Positions 1 through 5,229 are shown, counted from the stretch's first letter. The stretch is 5,494 nucleotides of DNA from Lachnospiraceae bacterium UBA1258 (GCA_002308235.1 DBVS01000110.1:3611-9104), one strand, 5' to 3'. Notes: generated by a model not told the origin, from the sequence alone. Made by a program: numbers and translations.

Positions 1-422
1 CTCTTGATCGCACCCTGGAATCCTTTGCCCTTGGAAAGAGCGGTTGCATCAATCTTGTCGCCTGCCGCAAAGATGTCAGCCTTGATCTCAGCGCCAAGAG
101 TGTACTCGGAAGTGTTTTCGAACTTGAATTCTCTTACGAATCTCTTGGTGGTGGTGCCGGCCTTTGCAAAGTGACCTTTCTCAGCCTTGTTCGCGCCGTG
201 AGCGTGAACATATGCCTTCTTGCCGTTAGCGTCCTTGTTGACGATTCTTTCCTTTTTCTCGGCGAAGCCTACCTGAACAGCTTCGTAACCGTCATTCTCT
301 TTTGTTTTAACCTGTGTTACTACACAAGGTCCTGCCTGAAGAACGGTAACAGGTACGAGTGAACCGTCTTCGTTGAAGATTTGAGTCATTCCGACTTTTG
401 TAGCTAAGATTGCTTTCTTCAT
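1..422 (-). CDS. rplC: 50S ribosomal protein L3, N-terminal part (cut by window edge)
   Basis: Large-subunit ribosomal protein L3, which binds 23S rRNA early in 50S assembly and reaches toward the peptidyl transferase centre. The visible 140 residues begin MKKAILATKVGMTQIF, the hallmark L3 N-terminus, continue through VPVTVLQAGPCVVTQVKT, and stop at the window edge just after KGKGFQGAIK, the start of the central L3 signature. Bacterial L3 is usually about 205-215 residues, so roughly a third lies outside. The ATG at 422-420 is preceded by AGGAG (432-428) five bases upstream, which fixes the start. It is the second gene of the S10 operon, 115 bases after rpsJ, the usual Firmicutes order. That gap is fairly long for this operon and contains two hairpins. 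Identification is from direct translation and is essentially certain. Confidence 0.98.
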   Translation of the reverse strand, partial: MKKAILATKVGMTQIFNEDGSLVPVTVLQAGPCVVTQVKTKENDGYEAVQVGFAEKKERIVNKDANGKKAYVHAHGANKAEKGHFAKAGTTTKRFVREFKFENTSEYTLGAEIKADIFAAGDKIDATALSKGKGFQGAIK

Positions 423-436
423 TTTTTCTCCTCTCT

Positions 437-470
437 TTTGTGGCGGAATCCTTTGGGGATTCACACAAAG
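437..470 (-). promoter_or_regulatory. Hairpin just upstream of the rplC ribosome binding site
   Basis: A two-part stem: TTTGTG (437-442) pairs with CACAAA (464-469), and GAATCC (446-451) pairs with GGATTC (457-462). A small internal loop (443-445 against 463) separates the parts, and 452-456 form the terminal loop. It lies about five bases before the AGGAG of rplC (432-428). On the minus strand no run of T follows it, so it is not an intrinsic terminator. It may tune rplC translation, act as an RNA processing site, or stabilise the downstream mRNA. The pairing is visible; the role is inferred. Confidence 0.5.
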
Positions 471-479
471 TCTACAGCG

Positions 480-495
480 GAGTGAATTCTCACTC
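480..495 (-). promoter_or_regulatory. Short hairpin in the rpsJ-rplC gap
   Basis: GAGTGA (480-485) pairs perfectly with TCACTC (490-495) around a four-base loop, ATTC. It sits about 40 bases after the rpsJ stop codon and before the larger hairpin next to rplC. No T run follows on the coding strand, so termination is unlikely. It could be an mRNA processing or stability element, or simply a chance structure. The role is unknown. Confidence 0.35.
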
Positions 496-537
496 ATTCT
501 AGTTGTAGAGGCTTTGTTAACTTGTTTGGTTGATGAA

Positions 538-849
538 TTACTTCATCTTAATATCAATGCTTACACCGGCAGGCATCTCGAGTCTCTGAAGAGCTTCGAC
601 TGTCTTCTGCGTGGGAGTAATGATATCAATGAGTCTTTTGTGCGTTCTCTGTTCGAACTGTTCTCTGGAATCTTTGTACTTATGTACAGCACGAAGAATC
701 GTAACAACTTCCTTTTTAGTAGGAAGCGGAACAGGACCGCTGACCTGAGAGCCGTTCTTCTTAACGGTCTCGATGATTTTCTTGGCAGACGCATCGATTA
801 ACTGATGATCGTATGCCTTAAGGGTGATTCTCATTACTTGACTTGCCAT
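538..849 (-). CDS. rpsJ: 30S ribosomal protein S10 (NusE)
   Basis: Small-subunit head protein S10, which also acts as the transcription antitermination factor NusE by pairing with NusB. The 103-residue product matches the usual S10 length of about 102-105. It shows the expected fold from end to end: an N-terminal strand and helix (MRITLKAYDHQLIDASAKKI), the PLPTKKEVVTILR strand leading into the long ribosome-penetrating loop, and the very conserved SREQFEQRTHKRLIDI block at about residues 61-76. The ATG at 849-847 has an AGGAGG at 866-861, 11 bases away across a T run. It is the first gene of the S10 operon, with rplC next, and has its own promoter and long structured leader upstream. The reading frame shows no irregularity. 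Confidence 0.98.
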   Translation of the reverse strand: MASQVMRITLKAYDHQLIDASAKKIIETVKKNGSQVSGPVPLPTKKEVVTILRAVHKYKDSREQFEQRTHKRLIDIITPTQKTVEALQRLEMPAGVSIDIKMK

Positions 850-860
850 AAAAAAAGTCT

Positions 861-866
861 CCTCCT
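861..866 (-). promoter_or_regulatory. Ribosome binding site of rpsJ
   Basis: On the coding strand AGGAGG runs from 866 to 861 and continues as AGGAGGAG, a near-perfect match to the anti-Shine-Dalgarno sequence. It is 11 bases from the ATG counted from the AGGAGG, or about 9 if the second GGAG is used. A perfect 8-bp hairpin ends only two bases upstream (869), so the site sits at the foot of a stem, as expected if a bound protein or alternative fold controls S10 translation. Confidence 0.8.
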
Positions 867-868
867 AT

Positions 869-892
869 TCGTACTTTTGAATCTAAGTACGA
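869..892 (-). promoter_or_regulatory. Hairpin abutting the rpsJ Shine-Dalgarno sequence
   Basis: On the coding strand TCGTACTT (892-885) pairs without mismatch with AAGTACGA (876-869) around an eight-base loop. The 3' foot of the stem is two bases from the AGGAGG of rpsJ. It does not bury the Shine-Dalgarno site itself, so it would either hold the site open or cooperate with a bound regulator. Its 5' arm also overlaps segments that can pair with 937-934 and with 1039-1032, so it could be one side of a conformational switch. The stem is plain to see; the regulatory role is inference. Confidence 0.6.
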
Positions 893-937
893 CAAGCGGC
901 GACTGTACACTCTCCCGTGCGTGTCCTACTGCCTTGT
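893..937 (-). promoter_or_regulatory. Bulged stem-loop in the S10 leader, possible protein-binding site
   Basis: On the coding strand ACAA (937-934) can pair with TTGT (895-892) and GGC (933-931) with GCC (900-898), leaving a two-base bulge. Inside, GT (929-928) pairs with AC (906-905) and ACAC (924-921) with GTGT (910-907), leaving the three-base bulge AGG (927-925) and a purine-rich ten-base loop (920-911). Bulged stems of this kind are typical of ribosomal-protein mRNA binding sites. The individual helices are short, so this fold is only a hypothesis without covariation data. Confidence 0.4.
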
Positions 938-967
938 AAAAAATGAAGAACACATAAGCATTCTTCA
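938..967 (-). terminator. Attenuator-like intrinsic terminator hairpin inside the S10 leader
   Basis: On the coding strand a ten-pair stem forms from TGAAGAATGC (967-958) and GTGTTCTTCA (953-944), including two G-U pairs near a four-base TTAT loop. It is followed immediately by six T residues (943-938). The layout is that of a Rho-independent terminator placed about 90 bases before the rpsJ start, so premature termination could set expression of the whole S10 operon. The stem is poor in G+C and the T run is modest, so it may be only a partial terminator or a pause site. I did not find one clearly dominant antiterminator fold. Confidence 0.5.
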
Positions 968-976
968 ATCAACGGC

Positions 977-996
977 AAACGACTCACACGTCGTTT
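977..996 (-). promoter_or_regulatory. Seven-pair hairpin in the S10 leader
   Basis: On the coding strand AAACGAC (996-990) pairs perfectly with GTCGTTT (983-977) around the six-base loop GTGTGA. A smaller stem, CTATC/GATAG (1011-1007 with 1001-997, loop ATCAG), stacks directly next to it with no gap, so the two may pile coaxially. This pair comes just before the attenuator-like hairpin. Its role is not known. Confidence 0.5.
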
Positions 997-1070
997 CTAT
1001 CCTGATGATAGACAGTTGCTTGGTACAGTGACTTGTCGTCAGTTTACATGACCTTCGCTCCGCGGAAAAC

Positions 1071-1100
1071 CCGCAAACGGTTATTTATTTCCGTATGCGG
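1071..1100 (-). promoter_or_regulatory. Large GC-rich hairpin near the 5' end of the S10 leader
   Basis: On the coding strand CCGCA (1100-1096) pairs with TGCGG (1075-1071) and ACGG (1094-1091) with CCGT (1080-1077), separated by a single T-T mismatch. The terminal loop is ten A/T bases (1090-1081). This is the most stable-looking stem of the leader by G+C content. The region just after it, with CCGCGG (1066-1061), could compete for the CCGC arm. No T run follows, so it is not a terminator. It may protect the 5' end or form part of a binding site. Confidence 0.55.
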
Positions 1101-1140
1101 CAACCTCACGCTTCATAGCTATCATGTCACAGCAAGTGAT

Positions 1141-1188
1141 ATATTAACGCAAGTCACCGTAAAAAGCAAGCATTTTTTTATTTTTTTT
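1141..1188 (-). promoter_or_regulatory. Promoter of the S10 operon with A-tract upstream element
   Basis: On the coding strand a -35 box TTGCTT (1169-1164) and a -10 box TAATAT (1146-1141) are exactly 17 bases apart, each differing from the sigma-70/SigA consensus at one or two positions. Directly upstream lie two A runs (1188-1181 and 1179-1173), which look like an UP element able to contact the RNA polymerase alpha subunit. Transcription should start near 1135-1133. This architecture fits a very strong ribosomal-protein promoter. Genes upstream on the same strand could also read through, as I see no good terminator after the preceding gene. Confidence 0.75.
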
Positions 1189-1224
1189 CATACAAAAGAA
1201 AAAACTTTTCTTTTATTGCGCCAT

Positions 1225-2892
1225 TCAACGTTTCTTTATACCACAGCACTTAAACAGTACCAGAAGCAACGACAGATAGCCGCATGAATGGAAATATATG
1301 GTGGATGCAGCCGGCATCACCGCAATTATCGCCAAAAATTGAATAAGTACAATTCCTGCGGAAGCACCGAGGATTATAGCGTTTTTGTTTTTCTTTCCAA
1401 GTGTCGCAAGTCCTTGGATAAATATAGCCGTGGCAGAAATAATCAAAGCAATCAATCCGATGCCAAAGAAGTGTGTTCTCATGGAGCCGTCAACGTAGGA
1501 TGCTCTGATTCGCATAAACTTGTTTGCGATCCTTGCGCGAAGCGGAATGTTCTTCCATGAAACAGTCAATGGATCGGAATAAAGATCATCTTCGCCATTT
1601 ATCCATCCCCAATACGTCCAGGCAGGAAGCAGTGTTTTCTCTCCTGTGTACTCATTTTTACTGTATACCGGAGCAAAACCTGCTGCAACCAGTACACTGT
1701 TTACCTGATGAGAAAAACACAAGGGAAGATTATGAATAGCAATTCGCCTGTATGCTTTTTGAAATTGCTCGGCCTGCTGCACAGTTGCTCCCGACTGATT
1801 GATATCGTAATTTCCTTTAACGCCGTAATTTGTCCGCCTGTAACCGTCCGTGCCTAATTCTTTTATTGAATCGATTGAAGCGAACTTTCCGATTGCATCC
1901 ATATCATCTTCCGCGCCGTCGTAGTCTAACACCGGATTATCGGAATTGAATATGTACTTCAAAACTTCAAAAGAATTGATTATGGAGTAATCTTTTCCGT
2001 AATATTTTGCGTCACCGATTCTTTGCGGCAAAGAAACCACTACGACGAGTATCAGGTAAATGCCGAAGAAAAACGCTTTCTGCTTTATATTCTTTCTTAT
2101 TCCCGCCAAGACATATAATAAGAAGAACAGTCCGCCGAGAATAATACCCTCTGTCCTCCATACGCTGATAAATGCCGAAACGCAGCAGATCACAAGAATC
2201 TTACCGACAGATTGTTCTTTTTCTTCCAATATATCAAACAGAATGACGGAAACATACAGCAACGTCAAGATCACGTACTGGCACATCCTGTGACCGCAGG
2301 CAATAACATCTATGGAATAGGGCAGGCAGGCAAATATAAAAACTCCGAAGCGCATCCAACGTGAATGATTCTTTGCACGCATGAAAAAATATGCAACGAA
2401 AAAGAAAAAGAAAGTCCACTGCACCAGCGTAACTGCATACTTTACGGGAATGACCAGCATTGACGCCGCATATATTACGCTTGAATAGAAGCTGTGCCAA
2501 TAGTCCGGCGTAAGCCGCATTCCACAAGCCAAAGTCACAAGATTGTCGCTTATGCCGTCAGGGCCGATAAATACTTCCGGCCAGACAAGAGCAATGCTTC
2601 CTGCTCCCAAAAAATAAATAAGCAAAAGAAATGTATACTCCTTGCGATACTCAGACACAATCAAGAAAATGACTTTCCAAAGAAGAAATATAAATATAAA
2701 GGCTACCAATTCAGTTATGATATATGTCAGTATGATTTCTGCCTTGTCACCTATGATGTCGGATATTGTTTTCGTCCCGGAAGGATTGGCTCCGACATTG
2801 GAAAAAACCAGACTGCGCCATAAAAAAGTGCAGACAAAGTGTATTCCCACAACAATGTATCTGGCTGCATGTCGTCTTATCTCATTCTTCAT
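1225..2892 (-). CDS. Large multi-pass membrane protein, possibly GT-C-type glycosyltransferase
   Basis: I do not recognise a named family. The 555-residue product has about ten to twelve hydrophobic segments, clustered at residues 14-290 and 475-548, and one long polar stretch (about 290-470) between them that is probably outside the membrane. The long external domain, WRTEGI (245-250) at the end of a membrane helix, and TPDYWHSFYSS (128-138) resemble GT-C glycosyltransferases that use lipid-linked sugars, but this is resemblance by eye only. The C-terminus ends in KKR. ATG at 2892-2890 is chosen because AGGTGAT lies just upstream. The in-frame GTG at 2901-2899 overlaps that site and is less likely. 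It starts nine bases after the stop of the upstream membrane gene, so the two are almost surely cotranscribed and translationally coupled. It looks more A/T-rich than the ribosomal genes on either side. An envelope polysaccharide or glycolipid role is inferred. Confidence 0.75.
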   Translation of the reverse strand: MKNEIRRHAARYIVVGIHFVCTFLWRSLVFSNVGANPSGTKTISDIIGDKAEIILTYIITELVAFIFIFLLWKVIFLIVSEYRKEYTFLLLIYFLGAGSIALVWPEVFIGPDGISDNLVTLACGMRLTPDYWHSFYSSVIYAASMLVIPVKYAVTLVQWTFFFFFVAYFFMRAKNHSRWMRFGVFIFACLPYSIDVIACGHRMCQYVILTLLYVSVILFDILEEKEQSVGKILVICCVSAFISVWRTEGIILGGLFFLLYVLAGIRKNIKQKAFFFGIYLILVVVVSLPQRIGDAKYYGKDYSIINSFEVLKYIFNSDNPVLDYDGAEDDMDAIGKFASIDSIKELGTDGYRRTNYGVKGNYDINQSGATVQQAEQFQKAYRRIAIHNLPLCFSHQVNSVLVAAGFAPVYSKNEYTGEKTLLPAWTYWGWINGEDDLYSDPLTVSWKNIPLRARIANKFMRIRASYVDGSMRTHFFGIGLIALIISATAIFIQGLATLGKKNKNAIILGASAGIVLIQFLAIIAVMPAASTIYFHSCGYLSLLLVLFKCCGIKKR

Positions 2893-2904
2893 ATATATCA
2901 CCTA
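2893..2904 (-). promoter_or_regulatory. Shine-Dalgarno overlapping the upstream stop codon (start-deciding)
   Basis: On the coding strand the stop TAG (2904-2902) of the first membrane gene runs straight into GTGAT, giving AGGTGAT (2903-2897), an exact match to the 3' part of the consensus AGGAGGTGAT. Four bases then separate it from ATG at 2892. The site therefore supports ATG at 2892 over GTG at 2901, which lies inside it. A ribosome ending the upstream gene is placed directly on the next start, which suggests coupled translation. Confidence 0.65.
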
Positions 2905-4179
2905 TGTCCACGTCGCAGGCAGGAGAGTTCTGTAATCCCGTCCGTAATACAATCCTTTGAAATAGAGGATTCCCGCAACAATTTGCGAAAGAAACAGTAC
3001 CCACAGCAAAGCCGTCCAATACCATTTGAACCTCTTTGAAAAAGTAGCTTCAATCAGTTTTATTACGCTGATGCTTTGGAAAAAGAAAATGCCGTGCATG
3101 TATCCCCAGCCGAAATTGAAATCCACAAACCTTTTCCCACGCTCGCATATCAGCCCTGCTTCCAAGAAAGAGATTAAAAAGAATACCGCCGTAAATCTGT
3201 AAAGTGTATCTTTTATAAGATCCTTTGCAAAAAACAAAAAACAAATTATCGCGGTCACATTGGCATAAAATACAGCTTCAAGCACATGCGGATTGTATAT
3301 TTTCCAGACTTCAAACCACCCGAATCTGATTCCTTGAACATCATCGTGAAACGTCGAGCCAAACATGTCGGCATATTGTATCAGCATCACGGCAAACGTA
3401 GGGAAAAAACAACATCCCAAGAGAACAGACTGTTTAAAATTCTTAAATCGGGATCGAACGAATCTCACAAGCATCACTGTTCCCGCCGCAGATATAAGAA
3501 CCAGATTAAACGTCGGTTTTGCAACGGCAGAAAGCATCAAACTAATTGCAAATGTCACTGCAGTTTTTATCTGTATTTTATTTTCGTACTGTGACAGCAA
3601 TTCGGAAAAAGAAAAGAATGCGACAATTGAAAAGGGTTTGGTCGCTATATAGGTAGCATTATGCCACGGATTTCCGGATAGAGTACCCGCATACACCTGG
3701 TCTTTGTGAGGCAGTTTGAACTTTCCAAAGCGCGGAAGCCACCACATTGACATAACGCAGCATCCGAATACAGCCAGTGTGATTACGATATGCGAAAGTA
3801 CACTGTCCCTTATTCGTCCGGATTTTATCAGAAGATCCTCGAAAAACTTTTTCAGCAAAATCATCGATAATCCGTTATACAGTACTACAGATACTGCTGT
3901 GGCAGGTCCGATGGGTAAAAAAATATTAAAGAATTTGCCTGTGAGAAAGAAAAGGGGATATGCAAAATTGTATTCCGTATTGGTCCCCTGAATCTCCATG
4001 ATATAGGCAACCACATCAGAAGGATATCCATCAGTTCTGCCTGCGTAAATTACCTGACAAATCACAAGTCGATACAAGAAAAACCCCGATATTGCAAGCA
4101 GCGCCAAGAAAAGGATAAAATCTGCAATATACTGTGAATAACGTCTGTCTGTCTTTTTTGCTATAGTAACTTCTTGCAC
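2902..4179 (-). CDS. Multi-pass membrane protein, possible polysaccharide-related GT-C-like enzyme
   Basis: I do not recognise a named family. The 425-residue product has roughly ten to twelve hydrophobic segments spread over its whole length, beginning at about residues 19-40. A polar loop after the first helix, containing TDGYPSDVVAYI (49-60), has acidic residues where GT-C glycosyltransferases usually keep the catalytic aspartate. Other conspicuous motifs are NPWHNATYIATKPF (170-183), AKPTF (220-224) at the head of a helix, and ERGKRFVDFNFGWGY (346-360). These look conserved rather than random, but I cannot tie them to a reaction. The start is GTG at 4179-4177, with AAAGGAAA (4194-4187) about nine bases upstream. 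No in-frame ATG comes soon after, which supports GTG. The gap to the methyltransferase is 25 bases and to the next membrane gene nine bases, so it is the middle gene of a probable operon. The function is inferred to be envelope sugar transfer or export. Confidence 0.75.
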   Translation of the reverse strand: MQEVTIAKKTDRRYSQYIADFILFLALLAISGFFLYRLVICQVIYAGRTDGYPSDVVAYIMEIQGTNTEYNFAYPLFFLTGKFFNIFLPIGPATAVSVVLYNGLSMILLKKFFEDLLIKSGRIRDSVLSHIVITLAVFGCCVMSMWWLPRFGKFKLPHKDQVYAGTLSGNPWHNATYIATKPFSIVAFFSFSELLSQYENKIQIKTAVTFAISLMLSAVAKPTFNLVLISAAGTVMLVRFVRSRFKNFKQSVLLGCCFFPTFAVMLIQYADMFGSTFHDDVQGIRFGWFEVWKIYNPHVLEAVFYANVTAIICFLFFAKDLIKDTLYRFTAVFFLISFLEAGLICERGKRFVDFNFGWGYMHGIFFFQSISVIKLIEATFSKRFKWYWTALLWVLFLSQIVAGILYFKGLYYGRDYRTLLPATWT

Positions 4180-4204
4180 GAAAGTGTTTCCTTTCCGTTT
4201 ATGT

Positions 4205-5086
4205 TTATTGTTTCATCCATCTGCCGCTGGCGCCGCAGGGTAAAATGAGTTCGGTTTCGGTCACGGGAATACCGATCTCATCGGCTTTTACGAAGCCCCC
4301 GTGTTTCTTTACAATGGCCATGTTCAGCATGTAGGTAAGCACTGCGGGCTGAAGGCCGGTCGTATAGCTGTTGACAAGAAAGAATAAAGCATCCTCCGAG
4401 AGAAGTTCTTCGCAGAGTTTAATAAAGGGGAATACGCTCTCTTCTATCTTCCATATCTCACCCTTGGGGCCTCTGCCGTAGGAAGGGGGATCCATGATTA
4501 TGGCATCGTACTTGTTGCCGCGGCGGATCTCTCTTTCCACAAACTTGCCGCAGTCATCCACAAGCCAACGGATCTTCGCATCCGCAAGACCGGAGGACGC
4601 GGCATTTTCTTTGGCCCACTGCACCATGCCCTTTGAAGCATCCACATGGGTGACCTCTGCTCCTGCCAGGGCCGCGGCTATGGTGGCGCCGCCCGTATAA
4701 GCAAAAAGATTCAAGACCTTGATCGGTCTACCGGGATCTTTATCTTTAGCGTTCCTTATAATAGAAGAAAACCAATCCCAGTTCACGGCCTGTTCCGGGA
4801 ACAATCCCGTATGTTTAAAGGCAAAAGGCTTAAGATGAAACTTTGCTCCGTTCTGATAAGAAATCATCCATTCATTCGGAAGGTCAAAAAACTCCCACTC
4901 TCCGCCGCCCTTTGAGGAGCGGTGATAGTGGCCGTTTAACTTCTTCCAGTATTGGTTCTTCTTCTCTGAATCCCAGATCACCTGAGGGTCCGGGCGAAGA
5001 AGAATATATTTGCCCCAGCGTTCGAGTTTTTCTCCCGAGCCTGTATCTATTACTTCATATTCTTTCCAGTTGTTTGCAATCCACAT
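4205..5086 (-). CDS. Class I SAM-dependent methyltransferase, RlmI-like (probable RNA methyltransferase)
   Basis: Transfers a methyl group from S-adenosylmethionine, probably to rRNA. The 293-residue product carries the Rossmann methyltransferase core: motif I VLNLFAYTGGAT (124-135) for SAM binding, the motif II acidic residue in THVDAS (146-151, D149), and motif IV MDPPSYGRGPKG (198-209). The N-terminal 110 residues, with KHTGLFPEQAVNWDW (91-105) just before the core, follow the arrangement of the RlmI/RlmK-like group, but the protein is shorter than full RlmI (about 396 residues) and I see no N-terminal PUA domain. The exact target base cannot be read from sequence. ATG at 5086-5084 is chosen because AGGA (5096-5093) lies six bases upstream. 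The longer open frame to 5215 runs through the rplL terminator and is rejected. It leads a tight group with two membrane-protein genes whose functional link to it is unclear. Confidence 0.9.
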   Translation of the reverse strand: MWIANNWKEYEVIDTGSGEKLERWGKYILLRPDPQVIWDSEKKNQYWKKLNGHYHRSSKGGGEWEFFDLPNEWMISYQNGAKFHLKPFAFKHTGLFPEQAVNWDWFSSIIRNAKDKDPGRPIKVLNLFAYTGGATIAAALAGAEVTHVDASKGMVQWAKENAASSGLADAKIRWLVDDCGKFVEREIRRGNKYDAIIMDPPSYGRGPKGEIWKIEESVFPFIKLCEELLSEDALFFLVNSYTTGLQPAVLTYMLNMAIVKKHGGFVKADEIGIPVTETELILPCGASGRWMKQ

Positions 5087-5104
5087 AGTCTGTCCTGTGT
5101 AACG

Positions 5105-5140
5105 GTTTGAGTTTATACCTGATTTACGGTACGCGGAAAC
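5105..5140 (-). promoter_or_regulatory. Possible weak promoter of the methyltransferase-membrane gene group
   Basis: After the rplL terminator the three-gene group needs its own promoter or terminator read-through. On the coding strand TATAAA (5117-5112) is a good -10 candidate that would give a start near 5105 and an untranslated leader of about 18 bases. The matching -35 region (GTTTCC or TTTCCG at about 5140-5134) is poor, so expression would be low or dependent on an activator. The call rests mainly on the -10 box. Confidence 0.3.
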
Positions 5141-5157
5141 GTGCCTCTCTTCGGCAC
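5141..5157 (-). repeat. Small hairpin downstream of the rplL terminator
   Basis: GTGCC (5141-5145) pairs with GGCAC (5153-5157) around a seven-base loop. No T run follows on the coding strand, so it is not a second terminator. It lies just upstream of the putative methyltransferase promoter and could be a processing remnant or an operator, but five pairs are easily found by chance. Confidence 0.25.
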
Positions 5158-5170
5158 AAAGTCCTGTCAT

Positions 5171-5212
5171 ATTATATAAAAAAAATCCCGTGCCGTAAAG
5201 ACACGGGATTTT
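5171..5212 (-). terminator. Intrinsic terminator of the rplL transcript
   Basis: On the coding strand AAAATCCCGTG (5212-5202) pairs perfectly with CACGGGATTTT (5192-5182) around a nine-base loop. The T run begins inside the 3' arm and extends as eight T (5185-5178) followed by ATATAAT. The stem starts 17 bases after the rplL stop codon (5232-5230). This is a textbook Rho-independent terminator and should end most transcription of the rplJ-rplL unit here. The opposite strand has only a short T run after the stem, so the element works mainly in the rplL direction. Confidence 0.93.
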
Positions 5213-5229
5213 CAAAAGGCTTAACCAAA

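Larger units (their letters stand above)
850..1134 (-). promoter_or_regulatory. Long structured 5' leader of the S10 operon
   Basis: From the predicted transcription start near 1134 to rpsJ the leader is about 285 bases long and has no convincing gene. On the coding strand it holds, in order: a large hairpin (1100-1071), CTATC/GATAG (1011-1007 with 1001-997), AAACGAC/GTCGTTT (996-990 with 983-977), the attenuator-like hairpin (967-938), a bulged stem (937-892) and a perfect stem beside the Shine-Dalgarno site (892-869). In Escherichia coli the S10 operon leader is the target of L4, which represses both transcription and translation. A comparable role here is inference, as I see no sequence match to the E. 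coli leader. Confidence 0.65.

Noticed and set aside
514..801. Plus-strand open frame opposite rpsJ
   Set aside because: It is the mirror of the unmistakable S10 gene, with no recognisable protein or ribosome binding site.
850..1224. tRNA, T-box or other named riboswitch in the S10 leader
   Set aside because: I looked for a tRNA cloverleaf, a T-box sequence and other familiar riboswitch cores and saw none. The hairpins fit ribosomal-protein control better.
1033..1287. Plus-strand open frame covering the S10 promoter and leader
   Set aside because: Its sequence looks non-coding, it has no ribosome binding site, and it overlaps a promoter and leader hairpins read from the other strand.
2893..2901. 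GTG at 2901 as the start of the second membrane gene
   Set aside because: This GTG lies inside the AGGTGAT that serves as Shine-Dalgarno sequence for the ATG at 2892, and it has no site of its own at a suitable distance.
2494..2960. Several overlapping plus-strand frames across the junction of the two membrane genes
   Set aside because: They are antisense shadows of the membrane-protein genes: composition is unlike real proteins, they overlap each other, and no start signals are seen.
5087..5215. N-terminal extension of the methyltransferase frame to an ATG at 5215
   Set aside because: It would run through the rplL terminator, has no good ribosome binding site, and reads as a low-complexity lead-in. 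The ATG at 5086 has AGGA six bases upstream and begins the conserved part.
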